The notes under the pieces are model-generated. The model saw only the letters and a program-made list of their open reading frames with translations. It did no database searches and had not been told where the DNA came from. From assembly GCF_042453785.1 (NCBI RefSeq), contig NC_091676.1, forward strand, positions 2,673,501 to 2,737,500: DNA of 64,000 nt, read 5' to 3'. The position numbers were made by a program, and so were the translations under genes. Source of the stretch: Malus domestica. Its lineage: Eukaryota > Streptophyta > Magnoliopsida > Rosales > Rosaceae. Below, piece by piece: positions 1 through 11,625 of this stretch. Numbering within the stretch: position 1 is the first letter of the stretch; each line of letters begins with the position of its first letter.

Positions 1-35
1 ATGATGTAGATTGACATCAACAACTTAAAAAAATT

Positions 36-285
36 GGGACTCTCCACCTACTATATGTCACCTCGTTTTTTTTTTGTATAATATTTTATAATGTTGGCTG
101 AGACTCTCCACCTACTCTATGTCACCTCCTTTTTTTTGTATAATATTTTATAATGTTAGCTCGATAATTAACGTATAATATTTTATAATGTTGGTTGGGA
201 CTTTCCACCTACTCTGTGTCACCTCGTTTTTTTTTTTGTATAATATTTTATAATGTTAGCTCGATAATTGATGTGAAATTGTAAC
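36..285. repeat. Tandem MITE-like repeat, three units
   Basis: Three imperfect direct copies begin near 36, 101 and 200. Each carries a GGACTCTCCACCTACT-like segment, a TGTCACCTC segment, a T-run and an AATATTTTATAATGTT segment. The same parts, in the same order but weaker, occur in the short element at 4829-5000, so this looks like local amplification of a piece of that family. No coding potential seen. Confidence 0.6.
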
Positions 286-653
286 GTGACAGAGAATCAT
301 AAAGAGTCTCACTTTTAAAAAATGTTTCAGGACTATAAACTCAAGACCTTCTGTTCAATTTCAGTCCACAATTCCATAAAATATGCGCAAGACGCCGAAG
401 CCTTTGAAATTGGTGTTCTTGGAAGCAGTTTAACCCACCATCAACACTTTGCTTTCAAGATAAACAAAAATAAAAGTAGCTTACCAGAAATGTAAGAATG
501 AAGTGATTTGAATTATAAACAGAAACAGGACCATTTTTGTTTTCTACCCTACACTAAATCAATCGAATAATGAATATAAATTTGTTGGACAACGACTATG
601 ATCTTAGTCATCATAGATGAAAGTAGTTTGAAATATTCGTATGTCAAATGATT

Positions 654-2465
654 CTATCTGTTGAATCCCATGAGCTTCGGCGCAAACTTCAGTAGTCTCT
701 CGAGCGTTTCAGGCCCAAACTTCCTGGCAAACAGGTAACAAACGTTGGATACTCTTCCATTGTATATACAAGAAGTCCCATTCCTCAAGCTGTTCAAAAC
801 ATCAATCGTCACATCTGTTCTAGTAAACTTGGCAGGGTGTGGGCCGCCCCTCGACCAGTCAACCCAGGTCAAAGTCCTATTCGAATTCTTCTTCCCAAAT
901 TTCATGTTCACAAATGTAGGTAAGTAATGCTCGTCTGCGTAGCATGATCCCTTGCAGTAACTTTGGAACACCGGGAAGTATTTTCTATCCGAGACAACTT
1001 CAATGGCGAGGCTTCTGTCCATTTCAAACCATTGCGACCCTTTTCGCCATTGATTCAACCAGACTTGTGGATACATGTTAAAACTGTACCTGCCACGCCC
1101 GACCGAGCTTGGATCATCATAGACTTGCACAAAAGTTTCGTTGGAGCGGATGATGTAATTGTAGACGGTGGAGAAGTTGTGGAGGGGAATGCATGACTCC
1201 GAGAGCAGAACGAACCGTTCGTTTGAGATGTCGAGAAGAGCATTCGCCAACAGGCGGCGCTCGGCCTCGATCATGTTCACATTTCCCCATTCTACTTCCT
1301 GCATTACATTTAGAATGTATAAAAATTAGTAAGAACGATCTTGCCATTAAATGAACAATCTGCCGGAAAAAGAAAATCATCGACTGCTGCTACGTGCGCT
1401 TAGCAATGCCGTTTTGTTAATCTACTAGGCTGAATTAATGTGCCTAATTAAACAAATGGTCCATGTCATGCTCTTTGGATTAACACATTTCGAAATCAAG
1501 TACGGATTAACCCATTACGGAAAGGTTTTCTACACATTAGGATGGTAATCGATCAAATCGGGTGATTAATTAAGAGAACTAAGATGATTTGAAGGCATGA
1601 GCTCCTAGACCAAATATGTGCTTTCAAGTAGGTGGATTGTCTAAAACAGAGCAGGCGCTCTGTCAAGCATTTAATCTTATTTTGCCAACAAGGTTTGTAG
1701 TTTAAACATTTTAGTCAATCAACTTCACACAATCATGTCATTGTTTAATGGATTCTTAATCTTTCATTCAAAACTAATGTTCCCTCCAAATCTCACCTTT
1801 GCGGCATCTAATTATTTACGGAATTGTTATTAGCACTCCAAAATCGTCATCAGATCACGGTGTGCAGGATAGCTAACAAATAAATTTATGCAGGAAAAGT
1901 AACTGACCTGGCTAGGAATTCTTCTGCCATGAAAAACTGGAGTTTCCGGGTGCGATCCATTGTAAGATGGATTCGAGTGCACGTAGATCGAGTACAATCC
2001 TTGATGTCCTTTGAAGAACTTCTCCCACAACGGGGCCAAAAGAACAGGACCCTTTACCAAGAACAAGAAGGCAACCTTGGGAACACGGGGAAACGGATAC
2101 TCGGAAATCCGAGGACTCATCGAAGCTCTCCACAGCAACTCCACATCGTCCATGTCGTGGAAAACCTCCGGCGGCTTTAGATACTCCTTCAATCCTATAC
2201 GAGGAGGACGATAACTCTCGTTCGGTTGGACTGCTTTTACGTTCGGCATTAGGTTGTGCGGATTGGATGCAGATGTTGAGGTCGAGAAGGAGAATTGTGC
2301 TAATTGCAGACTCAAGGAAAAGTCTTTCATGTAGAAGCTGAGCACCATTCCGAGGGTCAGACCGCCGCCGAAGAGGAGGAAGTAGAAGAGGAGATTGAGG
2401 AGGTTGAGCTGGAAATTGAAGAGCTTTGAGAAGAAGTTTAAAGGGTTTTGATTTAGTACCTTCAT
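654..2465 (-). CDS. BC10-like glycosyltransferase (Branch/GT14, DUF266), copy 1
   Basis: Two exons, 2465-1908 and 1298-654, joined in phase at a CAG|GTCAGT donor and a TGCAG acceptor; about 400 residues, normal for the family. A hydrophobic stretch at about residues 15-45 predicts a type II Golgi membrane anchor. The lumenal Branch domain follows, with WRASM near its start, HPG-like variable loops, then EAERRLLANAL, FVLLSESCIPL, WRKGSQWF, DEHYLPT and TWVDWSRGG blocks. Family members (rice BC10 and relatives) are Golgi proteins linked to wall polysaccharide or arabinogalactan glycosylation; the exact acceptor is not known from sequence. The start is the first Met of the frame and precedes the membrane segment. 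The paralogue at 15867-17353 has the intron at the same codon. I see no lesion. Confidence 0.92.
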
Positions 2466-2693
2466 TCTAACAACAAAAATATTTACAAGAAAATATGATC
2501 AATGCTTCTGTTATGGCTTCAGAGGGTTGATCGAGAAGAAAAAGTCCAGCCAAACTTGTGGGATAAGAAATTTGACAAATACCAAGTTAGATTGTAGGTT
2601 TCGAAATCCAGGAGAACTCCGAGACTTCGAAATATCAATATGCCTCTTGAACATATGACGGGATTCCTGCTAAGAAGCTGCTTCTGATAGACA

Positions 2694-2720
<27 letters not shown>
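2694..2720. repeat. (AT)n microsatellite
   Basis: Uninterrupted AT dinucleotides upstream of glycosyltransferase copy 1, probably in or near its 5' leader or promoter. Confidence 0.85.
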
Positions 2721-2725
<5 letters not shown>

Positions 2726-3176
2726 AATCAGAAACCAAAAGCAAATCACTTTGAACAAATCCAGAAACAAGAAGGTTTTCGTGGCAGGAATTGAAGTACA
2801 AAGCAGATAGGGATGAAGAAGGGAGAAGTTAGAGAGAGAGGAGAGATCGGACTCCGTCTGGGTTAAATTTATGGGCTGGGGAAGGCTGGTAACCTATAAG
2901 GTCATATGAACTCATGACTTTGAAGCTTCTAGACCATGGCGACGAGGTAGGGGGTGCAGCTCTCCCATCTCAATCTGTCTAACAAATTTGGAATTTGAGT
3001 TTCAAGTAAACACTCATTTTTTATTATTGGAATTTATTTATTATTTTTTTTTTTTGTCAAAGTATTTATTATATTTGTTGGAAAGAAACCTTTTATTTTA
3101 TTAATCGTAATTAAGGTAAAAAAAAGTACAATAATACTAGAAAAATCTTTTTTTTTTTAAACTAAATTGTGTAAAA

Positions 3177-3222
3177 TTAACATGGTTGTTGAAAATTATG
3201 GTATTTTCAGCAACCATGTTAA
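3177..3222. repeat. Short near-perfect hairpin
   Basis: Two 20-nt arms (3177-3196 and 3203-3222) pair with one mismatch around a 6-nt loop; the arm begins TTAACATGGTTG. It abuts the SINE-like segment that follows. No family assigned. Confidence 0.7.
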
Positions 3223-3395
3223 GTTTAAATATTAGTACTACGGTATAACGATATTCATCTTCATTTATAAGTTTTAGGTTCAATTGTTGTCAAGTTAAAA
3301 AGTTGGACCGCATTATTATGGCAAATCTATTGTAAGACTTAACCTACCTCCTCAATCCCTTAGTTAAATATTATCGTCTGTTAAAAAAAAATATG
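3215..3395 (+). mobile_element. SINE remnant (tRNA-derived type)
   Basis: A box-B-like AGGTTCAATTGTTG, an internal CATTATTATGG segment, a CCTTAGTTAAATATTATCG 3' segment and a terminal A-run have the layout of a common Rosaceae SINE (family recalled, not searched). Degenerate; box A is not clear. A sister 3' fragment lies at 60105-60205. Confidence 0.5.
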
Positions 3396-3877
3396 ATTAT
3401 TGAAAATTAAATTTTAATTTAATTATTAATTAACGGATTAAGTTTACCTGAATTCAATTTATTTTAGTATTATAACTAGAATATTTAAGAAGAAACCTAA
3501 TCAGAATTGGTCAACAAGAAAAACCCAAAAAGAAAGTGAAAGACAGGAAGAGATAATAACAGCTCTTTTGTGTAAATTAAATATATTATATATAATCTAA
3601 AACAAATTAAAGAGAAAAGAGAGAATAACAGTTCTTTTTTTTTTTAGGGAGCCGTCGTTTTACTGACAGTTACGGTGAAGAATTATGAAACGACGGAGGC
3701 GTTATTTTTTGGGATTAAATGGACTTTGAATTACAATATTAAAAGCCGCCAATTAATAATTTTAATAAAAAGTATTAAGTAACAATAATAAGAATAATAG
3801 TCCGCGTGAGAAACGCAGCTCCAGTTTCTTGACACGTTTTCGTTCGACCTTTTAAACGCCTCCAGACTTTTCGCAAC

Positions 3878-4075
3878 GGATCAGGATCCTCTCCTGAGCA
3901 GATGGAGAGGATCCTCCTGATCAGGCCTATCGGACCGTTCATTTTTTATCCAACGGTTACAAACAGGGGACCCTCTAAAAATTATAATAATCATAACCGT
4001 TGGATAAAAAATGAACGGCCCGATGTCCTTAGTCAGGAGGATCCTCTCCATCTGCTCAGGAGAGGATCCTGATCC
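3878..4075. mobile_element. Palindromic Mutator-type MITE
   Basis: This 198-bp element is almost wholly an inverted repeat: the left arm begins GGATCAGGATCCTCTCCTGA and the right arm is its complement. It is flanked by a 9-bp duplication, TTTCGCAAC at 3869-3877 and TTTGGCAAC at 4076-4084 (8 of 9 match). A 9-bp TSD and long terminal inverted repeats point to a Mutator-derived MITE. The short frames inside are shadows of the palindrome. Confidence 0.85.
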
Positions 4076-4828
4076 TTTGGCAACCATAAAACGCCAGATG
4101 GCATGGCCAGGCCGACGGTGCTTTTCCATTGCCATGCTATCTTTGACAAATTCAATCTCTCGAATTATTATTCTCTTTTCCTTTTCATGAGAATCGATGC
4201 AGAAAAAAATAAAAGAAGAAGGAAACTTCGTGATTATAAATTTATAGAGGAAAGAATTACACGAAAATTCTATTGCTAAAGTTAGGTTTAAAATATCTAT
4301 ATAGGTAAAAATATCGATGGATATATCTCAATATCGGTATTGATATGGATTGTTTTTTATATGAAAATTTGTAATGCGATGTGTATATCAACTCATTCAG
4401 ATTTAGTCGAAATTAAAGAAAAAAATTATCACAAAAAAAACTTCAAAATCTACTTTGTATTCCTACAAAAAATTTATGAAATTTTGTCAATATTCATTAT
4501 ATTTCATTGATATAGGATGAAGTTTTCGTTTTACCCCCTCCCCCTCCATATGGAGTCTTGATTTTTCCAATATTTCAATGGAAATATCAACAATTTGTGG
4601 ATATTTTGAACACTGACTACAATATAGAACATGTATCAGATGAATCGGGATTCAAATGGATCTGATAACTGAAGATCTCATAACTAAATTTTTTTATATA
4701 TGCTATATATCGGGGAACACTAAAAAGTCCAAAAAATACTAATATATATTAAAAAAAAAACATTATAAAAAGCTTCTCAGCTGTTGTTGCAATGATTTTC
4801 GACGGTGAATTATATTCATTAATCATAA

Positions 4829-5000
4829 GGGAAATGCTAAGAAGGCTCTTTTAAAAGTTGGACACTCCATAGACTCTTCACCACTTCATGTTTTTAGCAC
4901 AATTAACGTGCCAATATTATAAAATATTATGTTAAAAATATAAGGTGACAGAAAGTTCATAAAAAATCCTACTTTGAGAGAGTCACCTTTAACTTTCTCT
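4829..5000. mobile_element. MITE, GGGAAATGCTAAG family
   Basis: The left end GGGAAATGCTAAGAAGGCTC pairs loosely with a right end whose complement begins AGAGAAAGTTAAAGGTGACT. The interior has the AATATTATAAAATATTATG block shared with 36-285 and 5563-6100. The target duplication is unclear. Confidence 0.55.
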
Positions 5001-5059
5001 ATCAAGAACTCAATTTTATATATGATGTGAGTATTGTGTTTTGTTTGGTTTTAACCAAA

Positions 5060-5229
5060 GGGTAATACTAGGGAGATCAAATTTGAAGACTAAATTTGTA
5101 AATTAAATTATATGTCACCAATAAGAATAAGCACGTTTATCGACGTATAAGTAATAAATCAATCATCAACTTCTATATCATTTAGTTTTCAAAACTTTAT
5201 CTATAAATTTAGTGTTCCTATCATTATTC
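5060..5229. mobile_element. Mutator-type MITE with 10-bp TSD
   Basis: A 170-bp element with imperfect inverted ends (GGGTAATACTAGGGAGA and GAATAATGATAGGAACA on the opposite strand). It is flanked by an exact 10-bp duplication, TTTAACCAAA at 5050-5059 and 5230-5239. Same family as 59708-59842. Confidence 0.85.
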
Positions 5230-5562
5230 TTTAACCAAATTATAAGGCATTTAGATGCGAATCCCATCAATTTTTTTACCCTATCTTTTGCTCCTTTTGA
5301 GATACAAATTACAAGTAATGAGAGTGAGAAAACTGTGGATAATCTGTCCAAGTAAACGAGCATCTGACAACAAGGCGCTTATCCCTGTTTTATTTTCTAC
5401 ACCAAAAGTAGGTGCGAGGGTGTCGGGCTAATAAAGCATTGGTCTCAACATTCCACAATGGACTGCTTACACATGTCTCGCCATCGCCAAATCATCGATC
5501 GTATTTTCTTTTTTATCGCAACTATTGTCCACTACATGGTAAGAGATTCTCCGTCATTTCAT

Positions 5563-6204
5563 ATTTTTTGTATAATATTTTGTAATATTGGTATAAAAAT
5601 TGTATCAAAAAAAATAATGTGGCAAAGAGTACCACTTTTAAATGAACCTCCTCAACATTTTTCTTATCGTTCGTATATATGACTTTGTAAACAAGATGGT
5701 ATAAATACATTTTTTTTTTCAATTTTATTTGAGTCAGAGTTAAGACATTTTTTTAATTAAGTGAAGATAAAATACTACTAGACTAAACCCGTCATGTGGA
5801 TTGACTTATGAATCAATAAGGAAAAAGAGACATGACTTGTTAATAATAAAAATCAACAAGGAAAAAAGAAAACAAATTTAGGACTCGTTTAGAATTGTTT
5901 TAAAAGTGATTAAAAGCGTTTTTTGTGTAAATGTTTTTGGAACCATTCTATCCTCAACAATTCTTTCCGCCAACTCATGTTTTTTTCACAATATTTTGTA
6001 ATATTTGCATGAAAATTGTACTAAGAAAATAAGGTGGCGGAAAGTCCCCTTTTTTGACATAATCTCCTTAGCATTTCTCTTATCGTTCGTATACATGACT
6101 TTGTAAACCAGATGGTATAAATACAATTTTTTTGCAATTTTATTTGAGTCGGAGTTAAGATATTTTTTAATTAAATGAAGACAAAATGTTACTAGACTAA
6201 ACCC
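5563..6204. repeat. Diverged direct duplication of about 228 bp
   Basis: Segments 5563-5790 and 5979-6204 are direct copies: both run from an ATAATATTTTGTAATAT-like block through CTTATCGTTCGTATA, CAGATGGTATAAATACA and ACTAGACTAAACCC. Each contains the 3' half of a GGGAAATGCTAAG-family MITE. The second copy sits inside a split larger MITE (5881-6285). Confidence 0.75.
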
Positions 6205-6285
6205 TTGAATTGTTTTTGGAACTAAATTGTTTTCCTCTAAAAGCGGTCTCAATCATTTTAAAAGCACTTTCAAATTAGTTGTTAC
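5881..6285. mobile_element. Split hAT-like MITE with nested insertion
   Basis: The left end GGACTCGTTTAGAATTG and the right end, ending AAAAGCACTTTCAAATTAG, are the two termini of the family also seen at 38403-38602 and 51663-51879. The middle is occupied by the second duplicated segment 5979-6204. Confidence 0.5.
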
Positions 6286-6304
6286 AACATGCTTCCTTAT
6301 CATG

Positions 6305-6819
6305 TGTTGATGCACAAAATCAGCGATGACTTTGGTACAATAAAAAGTGTTAAGTTTGTGACATTCGCTAGAATGCTCCGGTCACTAGTGTGGATAAGTA
6401 TACAAATGGATAAAGACAGGGAAACAAACACAAGATGTACATGATTCACCCAGATTGGCTACGTCCACGGAGTAGAAGAGTTCTCATTAATTGTAAAAGG
6501 TTTACACAAGTACATAGGTTCAAGCTCTCCTTTAGTGAGTACTAGTGAATGATTTAGTACAAATGACATTAGGAAATATTGTGAGGGAATGATATCTATT
6601 TATAGAAGAGAGTTTCTAGTTTCATTCTGACATTGACACGTGTCATGTTGTGATTGGCTTCTAATGTTGACACGTGTCGCGCTATGATTGGCTTCTGATG
6701 TCGACACGTGTCGCGCTGTGATTGACCTCCTGGTTGAAGGGAAACTCTTCTGAGTCATTAACAGTATAACGTTGACCGGTGCTTAGTAATTTCGAGATTG
6801 GTCAAGTATGATACAAACA
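6305..6819. mobile_element. Solo LTR (family unassigned)
   Basis: A 515-bp sequence starts TGTTGATGCAC and ends GATACAAACA. It is flanked by an exact 5-bp duplication TCATG (6300-6304 and 6820-6824), as expected after LTR-LTR recombination removed the internal part of an LTR retrotransposon. It contains three direct 34-bp repeats (6633-6732), each centred on the palindrome GACACGTGTC. No internal genes remain; it is a fossil. The lineage cannot be told without the internal region. Confidence 0.82.
6633..6732. repeat. Three 34-bp repeats with GACACGTGTC
   Basis: Copies start near 6633, 6667 and 6701. The ten-base palindrome lies at 6635-6644, 6669-6678 and 6703-6712 and contains a G-box core CACGTG. 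It sits inside the solo LTR, where upstream LTR control elements are usual. Confidence 0.88.
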
Positions 6820-7116
6820 TCATGGAATGGATGGAACGGGAATACCAACATGCATATATTTTCTTCATGGCAATGAAAATTAATTTACCCAACTACTTGG
6901 TCGTGGTGGTGGCCTCTAATTTCAGTTGGAAGGTAAAATTTGGTGTCCGTGGTCTTAAAGCAAAACCAAAAAAAAAATAAAAAATAGAAGGACAAAGTCC
7001 TTGTCCATTCCGGTGGCTTATTAATCCATGGATGATAACAGTTTGCCAAACAAGTAGCTGTTGAATGCAAGGGCAAGAGGGAACTGGGGAAGGCGGAGGC
7101 TCTTCTCCCAGTCTAA

Positions 7117-7460
7117 GGGTTGGTTTGGTATTGTTGTGCTTTGAAAAAAAAATGTTTATGCGTGCTATGAGAATAAGCAGCTGTGAAATAAAACAGCAAA
7201 GTGTTTGGTAAACTTTTTTGTAAAAATGATTTTGAAAAAAAAAATCAGTATTATAGTGTTTGATAAACTTTTATGTAAAACAGATATGAAAAAAAAACTG
7301 GTTTTTCAAAGCTGGGTTTTGCAGCTTTGTGTATTTTGCTTTTTTTCACCAAAAATAGTGAAAAAAAGCTGAAGCTGAATGTTTACCAAATATAAAAAAA
7401 AACTCCTAGCTTTTTTTTATAGCCACTTTTTTCAAAATCACCTCAGTACCAAACCAGGCC
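7117..7460. mobile_element. Harbinger/Tourist-like MITE
   Basis: A 344-bp element with inverted ends GGGTTGGTTTGGTATTG and GGCCTGGTTTGGTACTG (opposite strand), flanked by TAA on both sides (7114-7116, 7461-7463). The three-base TAA duplication and GGTTTGGTA-type ends fit PIF/Harbinger Tourist elements. Confidence 0.75.
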
Positions 7461-7667
7461 TAAAGCTAGTCTTTGCTCCAATTGGCAATTTTTTGTGCAA
7501 AAGTAAGCAACGAAGGTGCACGACAACATATAACCAATAGAAATTTATCTTTGTTTGTGGAGACCACGTTGTTTGACTTTTTTATATGTATAATTTAACC
7601 TTATTAGGTAAGCAAATATAACTTGTATAATCACAAAAATGATATACTGACATGTCATACTATAATT

Positions 7668-8050
7668 TGTTGTAAAATCAACTGTGGGTGCAGTGGAATA
7701 AATGAAACAAGACACAAAATTTACGAGGTTCCTCTACAGTCAGTGTGACTGGAGTACGTCATCGGGCCAGCAGTGGTGCTTTCATTATAATTTGAAATAA
7801 TAAGAGTACAAATATAACTCTCTTTATTATCTCCCCCTCATCTTCCTCATCTTCATCTCTTCCTCTTCTTTCCTCTCTCTCTCTTCCTCTTCTTCCTTTT
7901 CCTTCTTCTCTCCCGTGAACTCCACCACCAATTATGAAACTCTCTTCTTTTGTTGTGTTCCATAGTGTTGTTTTTATAGAAGTAAATCACATGCTAAATA
8001 GTGGAAGGGCAACTTGCCCATTATTTGAGTGGACATCCATTTCTATAACA
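7668..8050 (-). repeat. 3' LTR of the Copia fossil
   Basis: Begins TGTTGTAAAATC and ends CTATAACA. The ends are inverted (TGTTGTA/TACAACA in the ancestral form). About 98% identical to 13746-14128 by eye. Confidence 0.9.
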
Positions 8051-9421
8051 CTCCCCCTTGGATGGCCACAAGTCTTCGATTGACTCGTTAAAATCTTGAT
8101 CTGTTTTGGATGCTCCCCTGATGAGTATCTCCCCCTGATTTCAAATCATTTAGGTTGATCGTTGATCATTCTGCTTTAGTCTCTTAGTAAGAAGAGTTGC
8201 TGAAATAGTTGCTTTACTTGTTGTTAACTTTCCACAGGCTTGTTCTTGAACTGGGTTGGATGGCCTTCTGCTAGACTTAATCCAAAGGTCTGAATTTACT
8301 CCTTTTATCTGGAGCGGAATTTGATTCAAGAGTAGTGAATACTTGATCTTGAATCGGACTTGTGATTTCTTCAAGGACCTTCAAGGCTTGATCTTGAATG
8401 AAATTGGACCATGAGGAGCTTCATGTGGCAAGTGATCTTCAGTTTTGTCAGGGATGAATCAGCACGCGTTTGTTGCGCTTGTCTCCACATGCTTCAATGT
8501 ATCATTTTCACTTTCCTTACTTGCTCCCCTTGCTTAAGTAGTATTTTCCCTGCTTTCCCCCCATGCATGTGTGGCATCTTCTTCGGCAGTATTTGCCCTC
8601 TGATGCCGGAGTGGAGTGCAACCCTTGCATTTGGATGGTTCATCACTTCTTCGTGATTGGAGACCTAGCTCGAACAACAGTTGAAGATGACTACTCGAGA
8701 GCTAGGTAAGCAATCAGGAAAGGTTCCAGGCAGTCGGTTCCTTACCGGGAGTTTGAGTGGAGGTTCCGACATATTGCTTTCTTTATCCTTGTCTTTGCAT
8801 GCAAGAACAAGGACAAAGGAAAGGACAGGGAGATTGCATGATATGAGATAATCTTGCTCTGGTCCCTGAAGATATGTGATAATCTTGCTCTGGTGTGACA
8901 TGTTTGAAGAGGTATTCTCGGAGAGGAAGAAAACTGAGTATTTCGATATGCTATGTTGAAGATGCATTCTCGGAGATGAGGAAGAGTTAGGTATTCTTGC
9001 AGTGTTGCAGGTCTGCCTTGTTATGGAGAACAGAGGTTGACATATATAGAGATTTCTCAATAGCAAGTGGTGGTGCTGTGCTTTTACTCTTGTCAGCAAC
9101 TGTGGTGTAAATAGAACAGTAAGATTTACGCGTTTTCAACTTTGTCAGAGATCTTTGACAAAGTTGCACGCGATATCTGAGAAAACTAAGATTACGTCTG
9201 AAAAATGCCAACGAATTTTATTAAGGAAAATCTGGCTTTTGAAATTCGGAGAGTGGTGCATCTTCGATCTCTGAATGAGTGGCTCTGTTGCCTCTTCTTT
9301 TATAAAGACATCAATTGTGTTCAAGAGTATGCTCAGAAAGTTGCTGCCTGTAGAAATTTCCCCTATCTTGCACCTTTGAAATTTTATTTGACCTCTGTTT
9401 TTCCTTCATCATTTCTGAAAA

Positions 9422-9919
9422 ATGACTTGCCCATCTAACATTTGCTTAGATTTGAGTCTTAGGAGTGATACAGACGAGCAGCGTCAGGATAATATATGGC
9501 GCCCGTCCTTCTTATCTTCTAATGGTCCTCTTACGGTTGGGGACTCTGTGATGAAGAATAACATAACCGCTACTGTGGTAGCTAGGAATCTTCTCACTCC
9601 AAGGGATAACAAGATCCTTTCAGAACGGTCTGAAGAGTTGGCCGTTCAAGACTCATTGGCTCTCAGTGTTCAGTGTGCTGGCTCTGTGTCCAATATGTGC
9701 CAACGCCTACTTGCTCAAACTCGCCAAGTTGAATCATTGATGGCGGAGGTGGCAAGTCTTAAACAAAAGATAAGAGGGCTCAAGCACGAGAATAGGGTGT
9801 TACACGTGCTTGCAAATAATTACTCTACGAGCATGAAAAGAAAGCTCGTCCAACTGCAGGAATCCGAAAGTCGGATTCAAAGTGATCACCAGAGGTTCGT
9901 TGCTAGATTCCGAAAGTAA
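9422..9919 (+). CDS. Antisense coiled-coil reading frame inside the Copia fossil
   Basis: An open frame of 165 codons on the strand opposite to the element's own genes. The N-terminal half is polar and unassigned. Residues about 105-155 form a predicted coiled coil rich in Leu, Lys and Glu (VESLMAEVASLKQKIRGLKH, then MKRKLVQLQESESRIQ). I recall similar reading frames being frequent in Rosaceae genomes as uncharacterised proteins; that is memory, not a search. Downstream (to about 10140) lie AATAAA-like signals on the same strand (near 10107 and 10149), so an own transcript is conceivable. It lies between the pol remnants and the 3' LTR. Whether it is expressed or is a captured host fragment is unknown. 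Confidence 0.45.
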   Translation: MTCPSNICLDLSLRSDTDEQRQDNIWRPSFLSSNGPLTVGDSVMKNNITATVVARNLLTPRDNKILSERSEELAVQDSLALSVQCAGSVSNMCQRLLAQTRQVESLMAEVASLKQKIRGLKHENRVLHVLANNYSTSMKRKLVQLQESESRIQSDHQRFVARFRK

Positions 9920-11625
9920 CTGATGCATTCCCCTTCTGGTGTTTTGCTAAGTACTGGGTGCCACATGATCAATCTCCAGTGCCTTCCCCTTCTGGGGTAC
10001 TTCCGAGTACTGAGGCTTCACATGACCAACCTTTGTGAAGGCTCCATCCTGTTTGTTTGTTTTAACTCATGTGTATGTATATATCTGTAATTTCTTGGAG
10101 ATATTAATAAATAAGCTTTATTTCATTCAATGTATTGTGCCAAATACAATAAAGCATATACTTCACTAAGATGTGGTACTTCTGGACCAAATATTAATTT
10201 ATCTTTACCCTCACGAAGATAAATGATTATTCTTAGTGTCTTCATCATATGAGTATTCAACTCATAATCTTCAATCCATATGGTTCTTTTAATATCATAA
10301 ATATCATGGATAAGATTCGTGTTGGTAGATTGTTCGATCTGCAGCTCGAGACAATAATTCCTTCAACACTTTATAATTTTTCTAGACTCTTCAGGAGTCC
10401 CAATTTAATATCATCAACTCTTCAAGAGTTATAATTTAATGTCATTGACTCTTGCAAGAGATTTTAGTATGTTGCAATAATATCATAATGATAGTACTCA
10501 CTAAGGCAATTTATATCATCCATTGGTATTGAGTACATATTTTATTTTTTACCCTTCAGAGGCTTACTTCAAGCAATTTGAATCCTTCCAGGGTTTTCTA
10601 CACTTCATGACACATTTTCCTTTGGAATTTATACAGAGCAATTTGCTCCCATGTATACTTGAGGGATTTACTTATGGAGATATAATGTGGGTGACTCACA
10701 ACCCTTCGTATATAATTCTCCATTTATATGAACTTGTTTACAAAAGTATAATTTCAGGTTTCAATTAGTAACCTTGTGTCATATCATGTGAGTGTATTAC
10801 ACTGTATTACAAATGCCCATATGTAACCTCCTTGGTTCAACATCTTTTGGCTATTTGTATTGTATTCAAATATATATAGGTTCATTTGCCCACGTTCTTA
10901 CAAAATTGTAATGGAATTGCCTTTCTCCATTTTGGCCAATAATTTTTTTTCTTTTGTCGACGAACAAAAGAACGTGACTCAATATTAACACAGCTCATTG
11001 ATGAATTTAGTAGCTACTTGTAAAAACCAAAATTACCATTGGTTATCATCAATCCGTGATCCCATATTCTCATGTGCATGCGCATGCATAAAAGCTTTTC
11101 ATTTCTTTGGATATCCATTGCCTCTTCAAGGGCATGACGCTATCTCTTCCAGGATAGTTATAATTTAGAGAATGTATATCATAACCTCCTCTTGAGCGTT
11201 ATAGAGCTTGGATTTTAATCTCCACTTCCGGGAGTTGAGTCATTGGAACCTATATGTCTATTATGCTCCATGTATGAGACATCAACATTCCCATGTCTGT
11301 GGATTGTCCTATCTGGGACGTGTATCCATGCGGCGACTGTCATGCTTCTGGCATGCAACAGTTATGCTTCGGGAATGCAATAGTTCAGTAGTGCCATATT
11401 ATTCTTCTTTCGAATAACTGAACCTTTTGAGTCTAAAAATCTGCCACGCTTCAGGCGTGTAACAGATAAATCATTTACTGTCTCATTATTTTATCTAACA
11501 GAGACATCAATTCTTGTAGGCACATTTGCAGTAAGTATATATGATTTCATCACTTTCGTTGCATCATTCAATTATTCATATTTCATTTTCTCATTGATTG
11601 CTTCGTGAATCAAAATAAGACAAAT

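Noticed and set aside
8411-8656. 81-codon Cys-rich plus-strand frame in the Copia fossil
   Set aside because: No recognisable domain; probably a chance frame in element DNA.
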